A DNA stretch of 64,000 nucleotides from Candidatus Electryonea clarkiae. Lineage in GTDB: Bacteria > Electryoneota > Electryoneia > Electryoneales > Electryoneaceae. Below the pieces are notes generated by a model. The model was not told the DNA's origin and did not search any database. It saw only the letters and a list, made by a program, of their open reading frames with translations. A program made the translations under genes and the position numbers. Shown in pieces: positions 45,128 to 52,254 of the stretch (positions are counted from its first letter, which is position 1; each line of letters starts with the position of its first letter). Location: NCBI GenBank assembly GCA_030765455.1, contig JAVCCM010000008.1, positions 1 through 64,000 of the forward strand, written 5' to 3'.

Positions 45128-45220
45128 GACAGAGCACCACAAAGCATGTGAACTGATCCACTAGTACACCGATTCTTATAAAAAGAGTAGTAAAAGTAGC
45201 TCCCTTTCGCCGAAAGGGAG
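45128..45220. repeat. 39-bp repeat copy 2 plus CTCCCTTTCG hairpin
   Basis: 45128-45166 matches 15009-15047, and the hairpin 45200-45220 with preceding GATTCTTATAAA matches 15650-15700. Here the two parts are adjacent; at 15 kb they lie on either side of gtrA. An ACTAGTG/CACTAGT inverted pair (about 45098 and 45159) encloses the first part. Confidence 0.75.
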
Positions 45221-45267
45221 TCATGTCGGCAAATCGAAATTATTGCATGGTTGTTAAGAGGTAGAAT

Positions 45268-46176
45268 ATGCGTGAAATACATACAGGATCATTAATTTTC
45301 CTAATCATTTTCATGTTAGCCATGCTTGGTTTTCCTGCCAGTAGTTCAGCCCTGGAAATCCTATATACCGGTTGTACCAACGGCAAATTCGAGAATTGCC
45401 GTTGTCCGAATGATCCCCTGGGCGCTGTCGAAAAGCGGCTGGCGGAGATTGATCGAAGGAGGGAGTTGGACGAGGTACTGCTGTTTGACTCCGGCGATTT
45501 TATGCCTGCCCTTATTGATACTTTGACTTCAAGGTATGTCGTTAAAGCAATGAAACTACAGGCATTTGATGCTGTCGGTGTGGGCGATCAAGAGATCATG
45601 CAGGGCAGGGTTATCCTGGATGATATTATAAAGAATCTCCCGGTTGTGTCAGCCAATATTGTGTTTGCAGATGGAACCCCGATAGCTCCGAAATATAAAA
45701 TTATTGAAAAAGAAGGTAAGAAATACGCCATCACCGCAATCATTGCACCTGACGCTCTTCGATTTATCCCCCCTGAAAATGTTGATTATATAAAGGTGCT
45801 TGACCCCGATAATGCTATCAGTGAAGTCCGCGATTCCATTCCTGACGATGTTAAGCTTATCGTGCTATCCCATGCCGGTGAAGATGCAGACAAAAAATTC
45901 GCTGCAAAATGGGAAGGCGTTGACCTGATTATCGGTGGTCATTCGCAAAGTGAGATTGAAGGAATCATTGAGAATACCGCGATTCCAATTGTCCAGGCAG
46001 GTGGAAACGGACGTTACCTCGGCGTGGCAAAATTCAGGGGTCCCAAAGTCCGTGCAGAAATAATCCCCATGCGTCCAGAATTACCGGACGACCAAAGAAT
46101 TATCGATATCCTGATGCTGCTAAAATCCGACCAGGCAAAATACAGGTTAAAAGTCCATAATCCTCATAATCATTAG
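45268..46176 (+). CDS. Exported 5'-nucleotidase-like metallophosphatase homologue
   Basis: 302 residues with signal peptide (about 1-29). Paralogue of the lipoprotein at 39991: 'ILYTGCTNGKFENCRCP' (C44, C46) replaces the D-x-H motif, but other metallophosphatase motifs are better kept: 'DSGDF' (74-78), 'GVGDQEI' for GNHE, 'VLSHAG' and 'GGHSQS'. One metal could still bind; activity is doubtful. Lacks the C-terminal nucleotide domain of UshA. Its last 30 codons are duplicated at 49586-49676. Confidence 0.75.
   Translation: MREIHTGSLIFLIIFMLAMLGFPASSSALEILYTGCTNGKFENCRCPNDPLGAVEKRLAEIDRRRELDEVLLFDSGDFMPALIDTLTSRYVVKAMKLQAFDAVGVGDQEIMQGRVILDDIIKNLPVVSANIVFADGTPIAPKYKIIEKEGKKYAITAIIAPDALRFIPPENVDYIKVLDPDNAISEVRDSIPDDVKLIVLSHAGEDADKKFAAKWEGVDLIIGGHSQSEIEGIIENTAIPIVQAGGNGRYLGVAKFRGPKVRAEIIPMRPELPDDQRIIDILMLLKSDQAKYRLKVHNPHNH
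46086..46176. repeat. 91-bp direct repeat, copy A (gene 3' end)
   Basis: Identical to 49586-49676 except for four bases, exactly 3,500 bp apart. It covers the last 30 codons of the metallophosphatase-like gene including the stop. Confidence 0.97.
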
Positions 46177-46279
46177 GTATTAGTTCAATTGGTGTAAAAA
46201 GTTGTTAGTAACAACCATTTGTCTCAATTCTTAGTTCTTAGAATCTTCTGTAGTATTCGAACATCCGCGTCTTGAATAC

Positions 46280-46303
46280 CGTTATTCCCTGCCGTATATT
46301 ACG
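46280..46303. promoter_or_regulatory. Possible ModE-type operator upstream of modE
   Basis: CGTTATTCC and TATATTACG frame a 24-base imperfect palindrome, the same format as the stronger site at 46695. It lies 21 bases before the regulator's ATG and would allow autoregulation. One half-site base deviates. Confidence 0.4.
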
Positions 46304-46323
46304 CTCGTCATTTTGGGAAAGAT

Positions 46324-46680
46324 ATGAAAGAACCAGAGAATCAAAGCCGGTATCCTTTGGGTGGCAGAATCTGGATAGATGGTCCGGAAGGTACTTACCT
46401 CGCTTATGGTCGGGTTGTTCTGATGGAACGTATTCGTGAGCACGGCTCAATAAGTGCGGCAGCTCGCTCTATGAACATGTCCTATCGCCATGCTTGGGAA
46501 TTGGTAGAATCAATGAATAAACAAAGCCTGAATCCTGTCGTCATTAAACGTACCGGCGGAAAAGGAGGAGGTGGCGCTGTTTTGACGAAAGCAGGGGAAA
46601 ATGCGATAAATTGTTTTTGGGCGGCATATCATGACTTCCAGAAATATTTGGCAAAATATTCAAAGAGGCTGGATTTGTAA
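46324..46680 (+). CDS. ModE-like molybdate regulator, DNA-binding domain only
   Basis: 118 residues. The winged HTH matches the ModE N-terminal (LysR-like) domain: 'LMERIREHGSISAAARSMNMSYRHAWELV' and 'RTGGKGGGGAVLTKAG'. The C-terminal molybdate-binding (TOBE/Mop) domains of E. coli ModE are missing, a common short form. It heads modABC and is likely its regulator, possibly sensing molybdate through another protein. Confidence 0.88.
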   Translation: MKEPENQSRYPLGGRIWIDGPEGTYLAYGRVVLMERIREHGSISAAARSMNMSYRHAWELVESMNKQSLNPVVIKRTGGKGGGGAVLTKAGENAINCFWAAYHDFQKYLAKYSKRLDL

Positions 46681-46694
46681 TTTTTTTTTATTAC

Positions 46695-46718
46695 CGTTAT
46701 ATATCACAAAACATAACG
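46695..46718. promoter_or_regulatory. ModE-type operator upstream of modA
   Basis: CGTTATAT, nine bases, then CATAACG. Half-sites and spacing match the E. coli modA operator as I remember it. Sits 18 bases before modA, where binding would block transcription or initiation. Confidence 0.65.
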
Positions 46719-46736
46719 ACCGGACAGGATAACAAT

Positions 46737-47492
46737 ATGAGAAGAGTAATATTATGCTGGATGATATCAGGTTTACTCATATTACCGTTTTTAACGGAAG
46801 CGTTGTACGCGGGAGAAATAAAGATAGCAGTGGCTTCAAATTTTACAAATGTCATCAGGGATATCAGCCGGAAATTTGAAAATCAAACCGGTCATAAAGT
46901 TATACTGATTTTCGGTTCAACAGGAAAACATTATGCTCAAATTGTAAATGGGGCGCCATTTGATATTTTTTTTGCAGCGGATGTTCAACGACCAAAATTA
47001 CTGGAAGAACAAGGTTTCGCCTTGAAGGGAAGCCGCTTCACGTATGCTATAGGAAAACTGGCGCTGTGGAGTCCTCAAGACAACTATGTGGACAAATCTG
47101 GCGAGATATTACGACACGGGGATTTTCGCCACCTGGCTATTGCTAATCCAAAACTTGCTCCGTATGGGGAAGCTGCGAGGGCTGTTTTACAATCACTGGA
47201 TCTCTGGGATAGTCTGCACAAAAAATTGGTGCGTGGTGAAAACATCAGCCAGGCATTTCAGCTTATCAAAAGTGGTAATGCTGAACTCGGATTGGTGGCT
47301 TTATCACAGGTAATACAGGCAGGATATTATCAGACAGATACTTTTTGGGTTGTACCTGAGGAGCTGTATCCACCAATAGAACAGCAAGTTGTATTGTTGA
47401 AAGACAATCCAATTGCACGAGCCTATCTGAAATTCATACAGACTGATGAAATAAAAGAGATGATTTGCAGTTTTGGTTATAGTACAAAATGA
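46737..47492 (+). CDS. modA: Molybdate ABC transporter, substrate-binding protein
   Basis: 251 residues with signal peptide (1-25, 'ALYAGE'). Binds molybdate or tungstate in the periplasm and hands it to ModB. ModA motifs: 'AVASNFTNVI', 'FGSTGKHYAQI', 'PFDIFFAADVQRP', 'ANPKLAPYGEAA' and 'LGLVALSQV'. Complete. The permease gene follows after 232 bp, a gap filled by a palindromic element. Confidence 0.96.
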   Translation: MRRVILCWMISGLLILPFLTEALYAGEIKIAVASNFTNVIRDISRKFENQTGHKVILIFGSTGKHYAQIVNGAPFDIFFAADVQRPKLLEEQGFALKGSRFTYAIGKLALWSPQDNYVDKSGEILRHGDFRHLAIANPKLAPYGEAARAVLQSLDLWDSLHKKLVRGENISQAFQLIKSGNAELGLVALSQVIQAGYYQTDTFWVVPEELYPPIEQQVVLLKDNPIARAYLKFIQTDEIKEMICSFGYSTK

Positions 47493-47564
47493 CATCTGTC
47501 GAATATGGCAAAAACTTCAAATGTTTGTACGTTCTTGATAAATATAGTAATTACTAAAATTCCG

Positions 47565-47659
47565 CCGTCATTGCGAGCGAAGCGAAGCAATCTCATATTT
47601 CGAACAACTACTTTGTTATTTGGGGATTGCTTCGTCGCTTCGCTTCCTCGCAATGACGG
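47565..47659. repeat. GTCATTGCGAGCGAAGC palindromic element (95 bp) inside the mod operon
   Basis: Arms of about 30 bases: CCGTCATTGCGAGCGAAGCG... at the left, ...TTCGCTTCCTCGCAATGACGG at the right. Best-preserved copy of the family also seen at 8891 and 13040. Lies between modA and modB. Confidence 0.93.
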
Positions 47660-47724
47660 AATATTAATGAGATATACTATACATACTCACTCTATGTTTT
47701 ATAGATGATTGTTAAGGTAACAGG

Positions 47725-48411
47725 TTGGATATGCTAACAGAAAATGATATTTCGGCATTATGGATCACATTTAAGCTGGCTGGTCTGACAACGCTGATTC
47801 TCCTGTTATTAGGGACGCCGTTGGCGTGGTGGCTGGCAAATACCCGTAACCGTTTCAAAACAATTATAGAGGCGGTGGTTGCATTGCCATTAGTGCTGCC
47901 CCCAACAGTTCTTGGATTTTATTTTCTGATCGTACTCGGTCCCTATGGACCATTGGGAAAGTTGATGCTGCTTACCGGCGGACATTCTCTGGCTTTTACT
48001 TTTGCAGGTCTGGTTGTAGGATCGGTTTTTTACTCGATGCCCTTCGTAGTTCAACCTTTACAGAACGCGTTTATTACCATCGGAAAACGTTCCATGGAAG
48101 TTGCCGCCACTTTGCGGGCTTCTCCGGTTGACCGTTTTTTTTCTATTGCCCTGCCTTTAGCGCGACCGGGTTTCCTGACCGCTACCGTTCTTGGTTTTGC
48201 TCATACAGTGGGTGAATTTGGTGTGGTTTTAATGATCGGCGGTAATATTCCCGGCGAAACACATGTTTTATCGATTGCAATTTATGATCATGTGGAATCA
48301 TTGGAATATGGTCAGGCTCACGTGTTGGCGGGAGGGCTTCTGGTGATTTCATTTATTCTGTTGTTGCTGGTATATGGATTAAATCGTCGATTCAGGATTG
48401 TATTTTCATGA
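47725..48411 (+). CDS. modB: Molybdate ABC transporter, permease
   Basis: 228 residues, five or six membrane segments. Forms the inner membrane channel with ModC. The EAA loop '[27 protein letters not shown]' contacts the ATPase; '[18 protein letters not shown]' and '[22 protein letters not shown]' are ModB hallmarks. Overlaps modC by 4 bp (ATGA). Confidence 0.96.
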   Translation: MDMLTENDISALWITFKLAGLTTLILLLLGTPLAWWLANTRNRFKTIIEAVVALPLVLPPTVLGFYFLIVLGPYGPLGKLMLLTGGHSLAFTFAGLVVGSVFYSMPFVVQPLQNAFITIGKRSMEVAATLRASPVDRFFSIALPLARPGFLTATVLGFAHTVGEFGVVLMIGGNIPGETHVLSIAIYDHVESLEYGQAHVLAGGLLVISFILLLLVYGLNRRFRIVFS

Positions 48412-49475
48412 CTATTGAAGCCAGGTTTCGTTTAAAAAGAGGTAGTTTTACCCTGGACGCTGACTTGACTGTTCCGGCGCAGTGTTTTACCTGTATTCTT
48501 GGTCCCTCCGGGTCAGGTAAAACAACCCTTTTAAGGGCTATAGCCGGACTGACAAAATGTCGTGACGGCTATTTTAGAATAGGTGAATATATATGGCAGG
48601 AGGGTGATTATTATACACCTCCTCATAAACGTCCCCTGGGTTATGTTTTTCAAGAACCAAGCTTGTTTCCACATATGTTGGTAAAACAGAACCTGGAATA
48701 CGGATTCAAAAGAATACCGGCTCTGGAGCGGCGAATAAAATTTGAAGAGGCGATTTCATTACTGGGATTACAACCATTTCTTGAGAGGAATTCCAACAGT
48801 CTGTCAGGCGGTGAACGACAACGAGTTGCTATTGCCCGGGCGATACTGACCAGCCCAAAATTGTTGCTGATGGATGAACCACTGGCTTCCCTGGATTCCG
48901 AGAGCAAAAGAGGTATAATCCCCTATCTGGCAACACTGCATACGAACCTGGAGATTCCTGTTTTTTATGTGAGTCATTCACATGATGAAATAGCGCAGCT
49001 TGCGGATACTTTGGTGTTTTTGGATGCCGGCAAAGTGAAAAAAGTCACACGGATTACAGGCAGGAATACAAGCATCGATCTTCCCCTGGAGCCTGGTAAA
49101 GATAACTGGGCTATCATTGAAGCTAAAGTCGCTGGATACGACAATGAATTCAATCTTACTTATGCCGATTTCTCCGGTGGATGTTTTTATATTGCCTGCG
49201 GTGAACTGCCAATTGATTCTCCAATCCGGTTACGTGTTATGGCAGGGGATGTAAGCCTTAGCCTGGATTTTCAAGAGGAAACAAGCGTTCTGAATATTTT
49301 CCCGGTTTATATTGAAGAAATCTCAACCAACGATGCTGCAACAATGACAGTACGATTGGATTTACTGGGCACCCCAATACTTGCCCAAATCACTCGCAAA
49401 TCAGCTCATGCACTAAAATTGGAGAAGCATAAAAAAGTATATGCTCATATCAAAAATGTTGCACTAATACATTAA
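48408..49475 (+). CDS. modC: Molybdate ABC transporter, ATPase
   Basis: 355 residues. Walker A GPSGSGKT (32-39), signature LSGGERQR, Walker B 'LLLMDEP' and the switch histidine in 'VSHSHDE'. The C-terminal 110 residues form a Mop/TOBE-like regulatory domain ('[19 protein letters not shown]', '[15 protein letters not shown]'), which in ModC proteins binds oxyanion and can trans-inhibit transport. This may partly replace the sensor domain missing in the short ModE. Confidence 0.95.
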   Translation: MTIEARFRLKRGSFTLDADLTVPAQCFTCILGPSGSGKTTLLRAIAGLTKCRDGYFRIGEYIWQEGDYYTPPHKRPLGYVFQEPSLFPHMLVKQNLEYGFKRIPALERRIKFEEAISLLGLQPFLERNSNSLSGGERQRVAIARAILTSPKLLLMDEPLASLDSESKRGIIPYLATLHTNLEIPVFYVSHSHDEIAQLADTLVFLDAGKVKKVTRITGRNTSIDLPLEPGKDNWAIIEAKVAGYDNEFNLTYADFSGGCFYIACGELPIDSPIRLRVMAGDVSLSLDFQEETSVLNIFPVYIEEISTNDAATMTVRLDLLGTPILAQITRKSAHALKLEKHKKVYAHIKNVALIH

Positions 49476-49583
49476 AAGTTCTCCCTGAATAAAATCCCAT
49501 TCGCTGTGATAATATTTGATTTCATCATTCCCACATATACCTCAAACTCATGTCGAATTCACTCAGGATATTCACAGCATGCC

Positions 49584-49676
49584 ATGGATGACCAAAGAAT
49601 TATCGATATCCTGATGCTGCTAAAATCCGACCAGGCAAAATACAGGCAAAAAGTTCATAATCCTCATAATCATTAG
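49584..49676 (+). pseudogene. Duplicated 3' end of metallophosphatase gene (copy B)
   Basis: ATG 49584 opens a 30-codon frame ending TAG 49676 that repeats the last 30 codons of the gene at 45268 with one residue change (Leu to Gln); two of the four base differences are silent. Probably a remnant of a second copy of that gene. Confidence 0.85.
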
Positions 49677-49836
49677 TCTCATAAAAAATATTATAAATTA
49701 TCAACTACGAACTACTTGATTCCAGGCAGAAAATCAGTTAATTTATAATAAGCATAACTATCCTCATTTGAACTTGATAAATGGAAGATAATATTTGTTA
49801 TTATAATATTTTGAAAAGAGAAGAAAGAACGCAAAC

Positions 49837-52137
49837 ATGCGAACGAATTACATACGTAAGCTTCTTTTTCCCCACCAGTTAATAATCATCTTTATTATTT
49901 CAACCCACTTTTTTCCTATATATGCGCAGATCTGGACGAATAACGGACCGCCGGGAGGTTGTGTAAATTCGCTTGAGGTCGCAGCATGGGACGACGAAAT
50001 ATATTTTGTGGGAACCTGCGAAGCCGGGATGTGGCGATATTCAGTCGAGGATTCTTGTTGGGAGGAGTGCAATAGCGGTATGCCATGGCTTACATTTTAT
50101 CCCGAGCCTTATGAAATAGAGGGAATATATCCCGAAGTATTAGATATTTTAACTCATCCGTTAATTGAAGATAAAATCTGGATAGCGCTTAGAGACCATG
50201 GCGTCTGGATAAGTGAAAATGGAGGTAATTCATGGTATCAGACCGAAGAATCAAGCATTTCATTTTTTGATTTACACATCCATGCCAGCCATCCGGACAC
50301 GCTGTTCGGGGCGACATTGCGGGAAGATTTCATTTTACAGAGCCATAATGGTGGTGAAACATGGGATACTGTCACAGGTGTTCCTGCTGGAGCTATTACC
50401 TCAGTACCTGTCAATCCCGATCATATTTTTGCCGGACAAAAAGAAAGCTTTAATGGAGGACGAACATGGTCCGATATGGGGCAATACCCTGGTAATCTAA
50501 ACCAGATGACAGTTGAGTTGGAGATTGATCCTGTGGATCAAGCAACCTTGTGGGCAATAACATCGGAACCTTTTTCCGGTTCAAATGCAAACCTTCTGAA
50601 ATCAAGCAACCAGGGCAGAACCTGGGAACGTATAAGAGGATTGCCTTATTCTGATCTCTATTCACTGAAAATCAGCAGAAGCAGGTCTGTCCTGGTCACG
50701 AGAAGATATTCAAACGTTACACTTATACGAAGCGACGACTTTGGCGAGACATGGCAGGATTATAATTGGACCGGTCATCCTGATTCAATCAATTTCAAGG
50801 GATGGATCAGGGATATTATTATTCTTGATCCCGATGCCGCAAATATTCTTTTCGCCACCATATCCTCAATCTATCATTCAACAGACGGTGGCGAGAGTGT
50901 CGAACCTTTTGAAACAGGATTTGTTGCCGCCCAAACAATTAGCCTGGCTCATGTTTCAGGTCCCCCGGAAACAGTCTTCGCTGGTACTTTGTCGGGTGTT
51001 TACTCCAGTTCAAATCATGGTGTAACATGGGAGAAATTAAATGACTGGGTGTGTAATAAAATCGCTGTGATAAATTATGACCATTTAACAATCTTTTTGA
51101 TGACAAAAGCGATTTTTGATGGAAATATATTTCGTTCTTCAGACGGCGGTGAATCATGGGAAAATATTTTTTATTTTGATGGAGCTGGATATCAGAGTTC
51201 TACGCTGGTAACAAATCAAATATTCCCTGATACAGTCTGGTTTTCAACTGACATAGATGACAGCATTACTGTTTATAGAAGCGTCAATGGTGGTGATAAC
51301 TGGAACCAGGTTTTCTCGGAATACAATCCACGTAACAGAGCGCTTGGAAGATTACGTTATAACCCTCAAAATCCGGAAGAGATATATGTTTGCGGGACCA
51401 ATCTGTATCGAAGTACAGATGCCGGTACAAACTGGCGTGCGATCTCCACTCCGGGTGATGTTGTTTATGATGTTGTCGTTGGTTTCAATGATCCCGGGAC
51501 TCTTGTAATTGAAGGTTATAACGGAATCTATCTTTCTACGGATTTTGGCGAAACCTGGGAAAATTTCAGCTCAGGTTTGATTAACTTGTTTGCATCAAAT
51601 GGAAAACTGGAATTACTTGATCCTGAAACAGACAAATTAGCTTATCAGCAGGGAAAGGGTTATTCAATACATAGCTCATCACGAGGCGTATTCATAAGAT
51701 CATTGGATGATGAACAATGGGAATTGACAAATTATTCTGATAATCAAGGGCAAACATGGAATATTCACGCTCTTGAAAACGGCGAATTAGCTGTAGCCAC
51801 CTCGAACCGCGGGGTATTCATTTCAAGTTATTTGACTGATTTAGATGAGGGAAATTACCGCCTGGTTCAGCCGGTTGTATTTTCAGTTGGAGACCCATAT
51901 CCCAATCCATTCAATTCATCAACAAAACTTGATTTCAATCTTATTAATCCAGGTTTAGTTAGGTTTAGTCTGTATAACCATCTCGGCAAACTTGTTTTGT
52001 CAAAAAACAGCATTTACCAGGTTCCGGGAATTTATTCTTTCAGTTTGCATGCTGGAGAACATGCCTCCGGTGTATATTTCCTTTCCATAAACACAAATTC
52101 AGGATCAGACACAAAAAGACTTGTTTATTTAAAATAA
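49837..52137 (+). CDS. T9SS-sorted BNR/sortilin-like beta-propeller protein
   Basis: 766 residues: signal peptide (about 1-30, 'IYAQ'), many copies of the BNR/Asp-box pattern ('SENGGNSWYQT', 'SHNGGETWDTV', 'SNQGRTWERI', 'SSDGGESWENI', 'STDAGTNWRAI', 'STDFGETWENF') typical of sialidase- or VPS10/sortilin-like propellers, and a T9SS tail (YPNPFNSST ... 'YNHLGKLVL' ... 'ASGVYFLSI' ... RLVYLK). No sialidase arginine triad was identified, so a binding rather than enzymatic role is likely. Confidence 0.9.
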   Translation: MRTNYIRKLLFPHQLIIIFIISTHFFPIYAQIWTNNGPPGGCVNSLEVAAWDDEIYFVGTCEAGMWRYSVEDSCWEECNSGMPWLTFYPEPYEIEGIYPEVLDILTHPLIEDKIWIALRDHGVWISENGGNSWYQTEESSISFFDLHIHASHPDTLFGATLREDFILQSHNGGETWDTVTGVPAGAITSVPVNPDHIFAGQKESFNGGRTWSDMGQYPGNLNQMTVELEIDPVDQATLWAITSEPFSGSNANLLKSSNQGRTWERIRGLPYSDLYSLKISRSRSVLVTRRYSNVTLIRSDDFGETWQDYNWTGHPDSINFKGWIRDIIILDPDAANILFATISSIYHSTDGGESVEPFETGFVAAQTISLAHVSGPPETVFAGTLSGVYSSSNHGVTWEKLNDWVCNKIAVINYDHLTIFLMTKAIFDGNIFRSSDGGESWENIFYFDGAGYQSSTLVTNQIFPDTVWFSTDIDDSITVYRSVNGGDNWNQVFSEYNPRNRALGRLRYNPQNPEEIYVCGTNLYRSTDAGTNWRAISTPGDVVYDVVVGFNDPGTLVIEGYNGIYLSTDFGETWENFSSGLINLFASNGKLELLDPETDKLAYQQGKGYSIHSSSRGVFIRSLDDEQWELTNYSDNQGQTWNIHALENGELAVATSNRGVFISSYLTDLDEGNYRLVQPVVFSVGDPYPNPFNSSTKLDFNLINPGLVRFSLYNHLGKLVLSKNSIYQVPGIYSFSLHAGEHASGVYFLSINTNSGSDTKRLVYLK

Positions 52138-52254
52138 TACAACAATTTGGTTACAAAGATGGTGGGTACGGAATGCTAAAGAAATCCTAAGTGGGTAGAT
52201 TCAATTGTAATTATAGGATAGTGTTATTGTTAAACTAATAAAGGAGAAGGCATT

